Source of the DNA: Gammaproteobacteria bacterium
GTDB taxonomy: Bacteria > Pseudomonadota > Gammaproteobacteria > UBA9214
Length of the DNA: 5,999 bases
Reading direction: 5' to 3'
Assembly (NCBI GenBank): GCA_020027635.1
Contig: JAHKKL010000175.1
Span: forward strand, 1 to 5,999
Below, one piece after another: positions 1 through 4,319 of this stretch (its first letter is position 1; every line of letters begins with the position of its first letter). The notes under the pieces were generated by a model that saw only the letters and a program-made list of their open reading frames with translations, searched no databases and was not told the origin of the DNA. The position numbers and the translations under genes were made by a program.

Positions 1-1
1 A

Positions 2-553
2 TGGCCGGATGCCGCGCCTCAGGCTGACTCCATCTGTCGTTCCAAATGGGACATGATCACCGCTACGGCGCCGTTGGCCGACGCCGTCTTGTCGCTGGCG
101 CCAGCCCCCGGTGCCGCATTCGATGCCACCGGCGCGCGCGGTCAACTCAAATCGGTACACTGGGACGCCAAGACCGAACCCGGTTTCATAGCTGCTGGAC
201 GACTGGGGGAATTCGATGTCAGCGTGGCACAGTCGCCGGCACCGAGCGCGACATTCAGTTGGTACAAGGACGGCGAACCCATCCCGTTCGGCCTGGAGGA
301 GACGTTGAAAGTGCGCGGCGCCACACTTGCGATGATCGGCTGCCTGGATTATGGGACAAGCGAGGGTGGCCGCGTGTATCGCGTGGCAGTGCCGGGCAAG
401 GCACCCTTCGCGCTGTCGATCAGCTTTCGCAATGCCGCGGTTGCAAGCCAGTCGTCTTCGTACTCGGCGGCGGCAGACTACAGTGGACGCCTGCCGACGT
501 TGCCAGGTCTTCAACGTGACGGCAGTGAATGGAGTGCAGCCTGCCCGCAATAA
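2..553 (+). CDS. 3' part of an unrecognised, probably exported protein (N-terminus outside window)
   Basis: The reading frame is open from the first bases of the window to the TAA at 551-553, giving 183 visible residues. An internal ATG at 53 lacks a convincing ribosome site, and 17 coding-like codons precede it, so I treat the gene as truncated by the window edge. I do not recognise the family. Visible features are a Cys near the left edge (SIC), an Ala/Pro-rich start, a GFIAAGRLGEFDVSVAQS stretch, an FSWYKDGEPIPFGLEE stretch, an IGCLDYGTSEGG stretch, then VYRVAVPGKAPFALSI and a Ser/Ala-rich tail ending in AACPQ. The three visible cysteines, alternating beta-strand-like segments and absence of hydrophobic helices fit a secreted or periplasmic beta-rich domain, but that is inference. 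No terminator is obvious downstream. The following lipoprotein gene has the same strand and lies 218 bp away, so co-transcription is possible. It is certainly coding rather than a shadow because the other two forward frames are broken repeatedly. Confidence 0.75.
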   Translation, partial: WPDAAPQADSICRSKWDMITATAPLADAVLSLAPAPGAAFDATGARGQLKSVHWDAKTEPGFIAAGRLGEFDVSVAQSPAPSATFSWYKDGEPIPFGLEETLKVRGATLAMIGCLDYGTSEGGRVYRVAVPGKAPFALSISFRNAAVASQSSSYSAAADYSGRLPTLPGLQRDGSEWSAACPQ

Positions 554-591
554 TTATCAGAGATCGGACGTATCTCAGGTCGTTAGGGCTG

Positions 592-699
592 ATGGCCGGG
601 ATTGCACGGAAAGTTGAGTGGAAAGGTTGGATTTACGGCGATGGCAACGGAACACTGCACGATTTCGAGGTCGCCATGAGTGGCGAATGGCTGTTGTGA
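592..699 (+). CDS. Possible 35-codon ORF or gene remnant
   Basis: An ATG at 592 opens a 35-codon frame ending at TGA 697-699. The same frame stays open upstream to an ATG at 529, which overlaps the end of the preceding gene. The encoded middle part (EWKGWIYGDGNGTLHDFEV) is rich in Trp, Gly and Asp and looks more protein-like than random sequence, which suggests either a very small gene or the decayed tail of one. There is no good Shine-Dalgarno site before either ATG, only weak AGG/GGCAG stretches. I do not recognise it and offer no function; it could easily be chance. Confidence 0.2.
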   Translation: MAGIARKVEWKGWIYGDGNGTLHDFEVAMSGEWLL

Positions 700-757
700 A
701 CTACCCGTGGACTCGGGGAAAGCGGGCGTTTATGCTTCCTCTTCCCGGGGGAAACGG

Positions 758-764
758 AAGGAGG
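758..764 (+). promoter_or_regulatory. Shine-Dalgarno site fixing the start of the 772 lipoprotein gene
   Basis: AAGGAGG lies 7 nt before the ATG at 772. It is a near-perfect anti-16S match at ideal spacing. It favours this start over the second in-frame Met (codon 13), which would leave a signal peptide with no positively charged n-region. Confidence 0.8.
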
Positions 765-771
765 GTGAGAA

Positions 772-1155
772 ATGGTAGTTCTTCGAGTTAGTCAGTGTGC
801 GAGGGGGATGTCCTGGTTGTTGCTGGTGCTACCGCTTGCGGCATGCAGTGGCAGCAGTGGTGTCAGCGGCGTTTACGTGCCAACCGGCGATTCGCTCTAT
901 AAGAAGTTCGACTTCCAGTCGAAAGACAAAGTCCATGTGACGAACTTCATGGACCAGACGGTGGGCGGTGAATTTGTGGTGATGGACGATGGCCGTATAC
1001 GCATCATGGTCTCGGGCGACGTGTTGACGCTGAAAAAAGCGGACGATGGATGCCTCGTCGTCACGACCGGTGACGCTTCGGAGGCACATACGGCCGAGAT
1101 GATGGGCGCCACCGAAGAGGAGATGGCGAAGTTCGGTCATTTCTGCAAACAGTAA
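772..1155 (+). CDS. Small predicted lipoprotein, family not recognised
   Basis: A 127-residue protein starting at ATG 772 behind a strong ribosome site. Residues 1-25 form a lipoprotein signal peptide: Arg5 and Arg11 in the n-region, a hydrophobic core SWLLLVLPL, and the lipobox L22-A-A-C25. Cleavage before Cys25 and acylation by the Lgt/LspA pathway would give a mature protein of about 103 residues with a flexible Gly/Ser linker (SGSSGVSG). Ser26 at +2 is compatible with outer-membrane sorting by Lol. The mature part alternates short strands and turns (GVYVPTG, KKFDFQSKDKV, GGEFVVMDDGRIRIMVSG, DVLTLKKADDGCLVV), resembling a small lipocalin-like or beta-barrel fold. It ends in a charged, helix-prone tail with Cys125; Cys94 and Cys125 could form a periplasmic disulfide. 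Layout and strand pattern recall the 3217-3549 lipoprotein beyond the next gene, so the two may be distant paralogues. The lipoprotein call is strong; the molecular role is unknown. Confidence 0.85.
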   Translation: MVVLRVSQCARGMSWLLLVLPLAACSGSSGVSGVYVPTGDSLYKKFDFQSKDKVHVTNFMDQTVGGEFVVMDDGRIRIMVSGDVLTLKKADDGCLVVTTGDASEAHTAEMMGATEEEMAKFGHFCKQ

Positions 1156-1233
1156 CCGCTCGTCCCTGACGCGATTTCAGGAATCCAGTCAGTGCACGAT
1201 TGACTGCGTGCGACGACTTCTGTTGCTTGCCGC

Positions 1234-1260
1234 CCACGCGCGCGTGGCGAAAACGCGCGC
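1234..1260 (+). terminator. GC-rich palindrome/hairpin downstream of the first lipoprotein gene
   Basis: CCACGCGCGCGTGG at 1234-1247 is a perfect 14-bp palindrome. Overlapping it, GCGCGCGT (1238-1245) and ACGCGCGC (1253-1260) form an 8-bp perfect stem with the 7-nt loop GGCGAAA. It lies about 80 bp after the stop at 1155. There is no T tract on the + side, so a standard intrinsic terminator is doubtful. It could pause polymerase, stabilise the transcript end or be a protein-binding dyad. The structure is certain; its function is not. Confidence 0.3.
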
Positions 1261-1393
1261 CCCGGAATAGTCTGATTCGCCTCGCCCAGGCACTCATCGC
1301 AATGATCCGTCCTTGGGATGACACACTCTATACCCACCATTTGTTGACGAAGGCTGACACGAACTTTTTCTGCATATCCCTCTGTACTGTTAA

Positions 1394-1422
1394 TTGAGAA
1401 CAATTTATGAAATTTCTTTAAT
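1394..1422 (+). promoter_or_regulatory. Candidate sigma70 promoter for the MORN/ankyrin lipoprotein operon
   Basis: TTGAGA at 1394-1399 (5 of 6 to the -35 consensus) is followed after exactly 17 bp by TTTAAT at 1417-1422 (5 of 6 to the -10 consensus), inside the most AT-rich part of the gap. Transcription would start near 1429, giving a leader of about 95 nt before the ATG at 1523. No known operator was recognised. Confidence 0.5.
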
Positions 1423-1509
1423 TGCATACGTCAATACTTCATTCAAGTGGTTGGCGGCGTACGCTGTCGTCCGTACGACCATCTGACAAGCAAAAACACA
1501 AAAGCGGTC

Positions 1510-1515
1510 GGAGGA
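1510..1515 (+). promoter_or_regulatory. Shine-Dalgarno site for the MORN/ankyrin lipoprotein gene
   Basis: GGAGGA ends 7 nt before the ATG at 1523. It supports this start, which also gives a complete lipoprotein signal peptide with Cys at position 32. Confidence 0.75.
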
Positions 1516-1522
1516 CTGGTCT

Positions 1523-3220
1523 ATGTTTCGTGGCCTCGTTGGTGTACGCGAAGCGAATACAGGTTACCTATGGTCGATACCCCCACTGCTCGCCCTTTTC
1601 GTCCTTATAACGGCATGTGGCAAGGCCGAGATTGACGTCAGTCAAATTTCCACCGGCAATTCAGTCAACAAATATGCGGCTCTAGTCAACAAGCACGCGG
1701 CAACGATGCGCGAAGGCGGCGCGCCCGTGACAGGAGGGGTCGTGACCCGCAACAGCAACGGACAGCTCCTCGACGAAACCCAATACAAAGACGGTTTCCC
1801 GAACGGCCACATGCGTGAATGGTATGACAACGGCCAGCCGAAACTGGAACAGGACGTGAAATATGTCGACCGCGGCCAATATGGCGGCGCGCTGGAGACG
1901 GTCGGCGAACACAAGACCTGGTGTGAGAACGGCACCTTGAGCGCGGATTTACCCTATGATGCCGACGGCAGGCCGAAAGGTGAACACCAGACCTGGAGCT
2001 GTGACGGCAAGCTGCTATCGCAGGCAACCATGCCGGCCGGCAAGTTCCGCAAGTGGGTCGAGGTCAAGAACGGAAATCCGGTGCTGGTGGAAGAAGGCGC
2101 CCGGGTTGAGAGCGGCCAGCTCGACGGCGAGCACAGGATGTATAATGCAACCGGCACGGTGGTGCTGGTCGAGAACTGGACAAACGAAAAGCAGAATGGC
2201 GACTACAAGCGTTTGAACGCTGACGGCAGCATAGCGGAGGCCGGGCGTTACGAGAATGGCAATAAAACCGGAACCTGGATCGTGTCGTACGGCAACAATG
2301 TGTACCAGTACTGGGACTACGATCCGGCCGACTTCAACAAACAGGAGTACGTGGCGGCGTTCATGCAGGCCGCAGGCATCGAAGCAACCGGGCAGTCTGG
2401 CCCGCCGATTCTTCGGGACTATAAGGTCGACGCAGACAAAATAAGGTACTACGTGAAGCAGGAGCTCGTTGATCCGAAGAAAAAGCTCAACCTCGACATC
2501 AACACCCGCTACAACGAATTCAAGAGCCATATCTGGACCTATCCGTACGTTCAGGCATCGCGTGATGCGCTTCCCGTCCTGATCGAGCTCGGCGCGGACC
2601 CCAAGGCGATCGATTCCAACAACCGGACCCGCCTGCACTATTGCGTCGAGTCGCTTTACCAGGGGACCTGCACGGCGGATGACATCAAGCAGCTGCTCGC
2701 ACTGGGCATTGACGCAAATCAGGGTGACGCTACCGGTCAGACTGCGCTCCACCTGTTGATGAATTACTACCAGGTTCCCGACGAGACCAGCCGCTACGGC
2801 CAGAAGCGTCAGGCGAAGCTCGCCGATCTCATGCCCATGATCCAGATGCTGCTGGACGCCGGAGCGGATCCCGATGCGCAAACGTACGAGGGTCTGACAC
2901 CGGCGATGCTTGCGCTTCAGGCCAGGATGTACGATGTCGCGGGCGCCTTGCTGGAACACAGCAAGAACCCGCGTCAGACCGACAAGCAAGGGCTGAACCT
3001 GATAAACCGAGCCTTTCTGGTACCCGGCATGAACAACCAGTTCAGCCTCGAGCTGACCGATGACATACGTGCCTTCGTCGAACTCGCGGCCAGCAAGGGG
3101 GTCGATCCGATGCAGCCGATCGGGGATGGCCAGACACTGGTGGATCTCGCCGAACAGAACGGTGCCATTGATCTCGCGCAATACCTGAAGCAGCTAAAAA
3201 TCCAGGAGGGTAAATCATGA
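1523..3220 (+). CDS. Lipoprotein with MORN-type repeats and C-terminal ankyrin repeats
   Basis: A 565-residue protein. Residues 1-32 form a lipoprotein signal: Arg3 and Arg9, a hydrophobic stretch IPPLLALFVL, and lipobox I29-T-A-C32; Gly33-Lys34 after the Cys show no Lol-avoidance Asp, so the outer membrane is the likely site. Residues 79-268 hold about eight MORN_2-like strand repeats with a period near 24, each marked by NG/DG turns and a following aromatic (for example QYKDGFPNG, GEHKTWCENG, GEHQTWSCDG, RYENGNKTG). Cys134 and Cys160 sit almost at the same place in neighbouring repeats and could pair. A linker with an unusual YYVKQELVDPKKKL stretch (309-322) leads to about four degenerate ankyrin repeats (348-558), with typical LIELGADP, GQTALHLLM, LLDAGADPDAQ and GLTPAMLAL signatures. 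MORN_2 proteins are often auto-named YwqK-type antitoxins, but no toxin is nearby. The modules suggest protein binding in the envelope; the partner is unknown. The stop overlaps the next gene's start. Confidence 0.88.
   Translation: MFRGLVGVREANTGYLWSIPPLLALFVLITACGKAEIDVSQISTGNSVNKYAALVNKHAATMREGGAPVTGGVVTRNSNGQLLDETQYKDGFPNGHMREWYDNGQPKLEQDVKYVDRGQYGGALETVGEHKTWCENGTLSADLPYDADGRPKGEHQTWSCDGKLLSQATMPAGKFRKWVEVKNGNPVLVEEGARVESGQLDGEHRMYNATGTVVLVENWTNEKQNGDYKRLNADGSIAEAGRYENGNKTGTWIVSYGNNVYQYWDYDPADFNKQEYVAAFMQAAGIEATGQSGPPILRDYKVDADKIRYYVKQELVDPKKKLNLDINTRYNEFKSHIWTYPYVQASRDALPVLIELGADPKAIDSNNRTRLHYCVESLYQGTCTADDIKQLLALGIDANQGDATGQTALHLLMNYYQVPDETSRYGQKRQAKLADLMPMIQMLLDAGADPDAQTYEGLTPAMLALQARMYDVAGALLEHSKNPRQTDKQGLNLINRAFLVPGMNNQFSLELTDDIRAFVELAASKGVDPMQPIGDGQTLVDLAEQNGAIDLAQYLKQLKIQEGKS
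1757..2317 (+). repeat. Coding region of the MORN_2-like repeat array
   Basis: Encodes residues 79-265. Repeat boundaries marked by conserved Gly fall at residues 128, 153, 178 (Trp in place of Gly), 202, 226 and 250, giving a 24-25 residue period. Two rungs are alike at DNA level too: 1904-1939 and 1979-2014 share most bases (GAACAC, AGACCTGG and GACGGCA/GAACGGCA blocks), as expected for a recent internal duplication or strong constraint. Confidence 0.7.
2564..3196 (+). repeat. Coding region of the ankyrin-repeat domain
   Basis: Encodes residues 348-558. Ankyrin hallmarks are visible: DALPVLIELGADPKAIDSNN then RTRLHYCVE (TALH variant); DIKQLLALGIDANQGDATG then QTALHLLM; MIQMLLDAGADPDAQTYEG then LTPAMLALQ; and a last degenerate unit FVELAASKGVDPMQPIGDG then QTLVDLAEQNG. 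Insertions of 10-20 residues separate the units (for example 417-434), so the solenoid is looser than in textbook ankyrin proteins. Confidence 0.8.
3204..3220 (+). promoter_or_regulatory. Shine-Dalgarno plus ATGA stop/start overlap (translational coupling)
   Basis: AGGAGGG (3204-3210) lies inside the last codons of the upstream gene, 6 nt before the ATG at 3217. That ATG overlaps the TGA at 3218-3220. The arrangement is classic for coupled translation and indicates the two lipoproteins are made together. Confidence 0.85.
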
Positions 3221-3549
3221 TTACCAGACTTTTCTCTACTCGGCTGGCGTATTTGTCGCTGGTATCCGTATTGTGCGCTGCCTGTGGCAGTGGCCCTCCT
3301 GCGCCATCGGGAAAGTACACGGCGGAGATGCCCGGCAGCACCGTGGAGCTTGATTTCAAGGACGGGAACAGAGTCGTCAACTCATACACTGAATCCGGCA
3401 AGACTGAAAGCATGGACTGCACCTATCAAATGACAGGCAACGATGTCACCTTGAAGTGCCCCGGAGGCGAATCCAGGACAATGACCCTGCAAGACGGTGC
3501 GCTGGAGGCCAGGATGAATGACGCCATTATCAAATTCACTAAGAAATAG
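3217..3549 (+). CDS. Small lipoprotein coupled to the MORN/ankyrin lipoprotein
   Basis: A 110-residue protein from ATG 3217 to TAG 3547-3549. The signal peptide has Arg4 and Arg9, a hydrophobic core LAYLSLVSVL and the sequence L19-C-A-A-C23. The lipidated residue is best placed at Cys23, with Cys20 at the -3 position, which is a slightly unusual lipobox. The mature part starts GSGPPAPSG, a flexible tether, then shows alternating strands: GKYTAEMPG, TVELDFKDGNRVV, DCTYQMTGNDVTLKC, RTMTLQDGALEAR, AIIKFTKK. Cys68 and Cys81 are spaced to close a beta hairpin. This pattern (G-x-Y, a strand with FKDG, a TYxxxGNDVTL strand and a final DGxL hairpin) is common in small beta-barrel lipoproteins of unknown function. 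It shares this outline with the 772-1155 protein, though identity is low. Translation is coupled to the gene upstream, so it probably acts with that protein at the same membrane. Confidence 0.85.
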   Translation: MITRLFSTRLAYLSLVSVLCAACGSGPPAPSGKYTAEMPGSTVELDFKDGNRVVNSYTESGKTESMDCTYQMTGNDVTLKCPGGESRTMTLQDGALEARMNDAIIKFTKK

Positions 3550-3777
3550 ACCTATTTTTTCCGAATTGCTGATCAGACTGCCAGGTCACATGCAGCAAGG
3601 ATCACTGCAGTGCAATCATGACAGGTTGCTTGATTGGCTGGGGTGCAGCGTGGGTTCGTGTGGTTGACACGCGAGGGGGCTTTTACCAGAAGGTACTCAC
3701 TCCCTCGCCAAGTTATTGCGGTGAATTGTGAATAACCGCGGGCAGATCCTAGATTTTTTAATCTTAGTCGAAACCAG
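3550..3777. other. Convergent intergenic region, left part: hairpins, no gene
   Basis: No coding frame is supported. A T6 run follows the stop of the upstream gene within a few bases (3554 onwards) but no stem precedes it. CACTGCAGTG (3603-3612) is a perfect palindrome, and CAATCA (3613-3618) faces TGATTG (3631-3636). A larger two-part stem lies at 3671-3708 and an AT-rich dyad near 3744-3782. Confidence 0.5.
3671..3708 (+). other. Symmetric two-part stem-loop of unknown role
   Basis: GCGAGGG (3671-3677) pairs with CCCTCGC (3702-3708). After a symmetric 6 x 6 internal loop, TACC (3684-3687) pairs with GGTA (3692-3695) around the tetraloop AGAA. It lies about 120 bp past the end of the lipoprotein operon. 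With no T tract it is not a standard intrinsic terminator; it may protect the mRNA end or be part of a small RNA. Confidence 0.35.
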
Positions 3778-3782
3778 GATCT
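3744..3782. terminator. AT-rich dyad, possible weak terminator
   Basis: AGATCCT (3744-3750) faces AGGATCT (3776-3782), and between them AGATT (3751-3755) and AATCT (3760-3764) form a 5-bp stem with loop TTTT. The arms overlap the left direct repeat of the MITE-like element, so part of the symmetry may come from that insertion. A terminator role is only a possibility, as the T run lies in the loop rather than after the stem. Confidence 0.2.
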
Positions 3783-3786
3783 AACC

Positions 3787-3942
3787 CGAATGCCACTTAC
3801 TTAAGCCCCAACCCCTATAAATAGCCACGGAATCACACGGAAGACACAGATATTGATAGTGTATATTCCGTGTTTTTCCGTGTGCTTCCGTGGCCAATTG
3901 GGAATCAATCAGGGACGACACCCCTTAAGTAAGCGCCATTCG
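3787..3942. mobile_element. MITE-like element with terminal inverted repeats and 9-bp flanking direct repeats
   Basis: CGAATGCCACTTACTTAAG (3787-3805) and the complement of 3924-3942 match at 17 of 19 positions, so the 156-bp segment has terminal inverted repeats. It is bracketed exactly by GATCTAACC at 3778-3786 and again at 3943-3951, as expected of a 9-bp target-site duplication. The interior is a large palindrome (annotated separately) and carries no transposase. This organisation fits a small non-autonomous transposable element moved in trans. The family of the helper transposase cannot be named from the ends alone. An alternative is that the flanking repeat belongs to a larger extragenic repeat unit. 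Confidence 0.55.
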
Positions 3943-3986
3943 GATCTAACCCCTATTTTTGGAGCGGTGAATATCATAAATAGCCA
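3810..3986 (+). repeat. Short direct repeats across the element boundary
   Basis: AACCCCTAT occurs at 3810-3818 and 3948-3956, and ATAAATAGCCA at 3817-3827 and 3976-3986. In the left copy the two blocks are joined; in the right copy they are about 19 bp apart. This suggests duplicated flanking or element-derived sequence later separated by an insertion or deletion. Confidence 0.45.
3824..3894. repeat. Large palindrome built of tandem ~10-bp CACACGGAA units
   Basis: The left arm (3824-3853) reads as three 10-bp units: GCCACGGAAT, CACACGGAAG, ACACAGATAT. The right arm (3863-3894) is the complement of near-identical units, with TTCCGTGGC at 3886-3894, TTCCGTGTG at 3876-3884 and TTCCGTGT at 3866-3873. 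The loop is about 9 nt (3854-3862). The result is a ~30-bp stem with a few mismatches and bulges, close to perfect in the outer 19 positions. Sequences of the CCACGGAA/CACACGGAA type are, as far as I recall, widespread extragenic repeats in gammaproteobacteria. It could fold in RNA or as a DNA cruciform, and may end transcripts arriving from both sides of this convergent gap. Confidence 0.7.
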
Positions 3987-4319
3987 AACTTCCGCTTTGG
4001 GTCCGATGGCTGCCGATAGCCACCTGAACCTGGATGTCCGGTTCGATGAGGAGGATGTGGAAACGGAGTGATGGTACGGCTATTGAGGCACCGCCAGAAC
4101 GAAAGGGGCGGCAACAGATAGGCTGTAACCTTAGGCCACCGCGCCACATCCTTACTCTACCGTATCCCGCCAATTAGCCGATTCGAATAGAAGAGCGCGC
4201 TAAATTTCCGTATACGGCCGATACACCGCCATCAACGACTCCCCGGCAACGGCAAGTCATCACCGGAAAGCGGGCGTTAAGTTGCAAGGTGTTTCCAGCT
4301 GATAACACACCTTCTTGCC
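3952..4319. other. Convergent intergenic region, right part: no gene seen
   Basis: An open frame running from the palindrome to 4071 exists, but its first third is only the translated repeat and it has no ribosome site. The end of that frame (about 4010-4071) looks mildly protein-like (HLNLDVRFDEEDVETE) and might be a fragment of a lost gene; I cannot name it. CCGTATACGG (4208-4217) is a perfect 10-bp palindrome and ATTCGAAT (4181-4188) another short one. GGAAAGCGGGCGTT at 4265-4278 repeats exactly at 717-730. Confidence 0.4.
4284..4318 (-). terminator. Hairpin just after the lipase maturation factor gene
   Basis: GCAAGGTGT (4284-4292) pairs with ACACC (4307-4311) and TTGC (4315-4318) through a 3-nt bulge; equivalently AAGGTGT and ACACCTT form a perfect 7-bp stem. 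It begins 1 nt beyond the stop codon of the - strand gene. No run of U follows in the transcript direction, so it is a weak terminator candidate. Confidence 0.3.

Larger units (their letters stand above)
1156..1522. other. 367-bp intergenic region with hairpins and a promoter
   Basis: No credible gene is present here; the short frames lack ribosome sites and protein-like composition. The left part is GC-rich and holds CAGTCA (1186-1191) facing TGACTG (1201-1206) around a GTGCAC core, then the GC-rich palindrome annotated separately. From about 1320 the composition becomes AT-rich, typical of a promoter zone, and the sigma70-like element sits there. Between promoter and start codon, GTCGT (1466-1470) and ACGAC (1475-1479) form a 5-bp dyad in the predicted leader, and CGTACG occurs twice (1459-1464 and 1472-1477). 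Confidence 0.6.

Noticed and set aside
46..519. 157-codon frame overlapping the left-edge gene
   Set aside because: Arg-rich out-of-frame translation. The frame at 2-553 is open from the window edge and has far more protein-like composition.
1523..2317. YwqK-type antitoxin of a toxin-antitoxin pair
   Set aside because: The MORN_2 resemblance invites this label, but the protein is exported and lipidated, carries ankyrin repeats, and its coupled partner is another lipoprotein with no toxin-like features.
2015..3181. Long antisense open frame (388 codons) on the - strand
   Set aside because: It lies wholly within the MORN/ankyrin gene, whose signal peptide, repeats and ribosome site are clear. 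Its translation has no recognisable motif and it is a codon-bias shadow.
3824..3894. CRISPR array
   Set aside because: The repeated units are about 10 bp with no spacers and are arranged as an inverted repeat, so this is a palindromic element.
3853..4071. 72-codon + strand frame
   Set aside because: Its start and first third are a translation of the palindrome (IPCFSVCFRG), a common spurious product of this repeat type, and no Shine-Dalgarno site precedes it.
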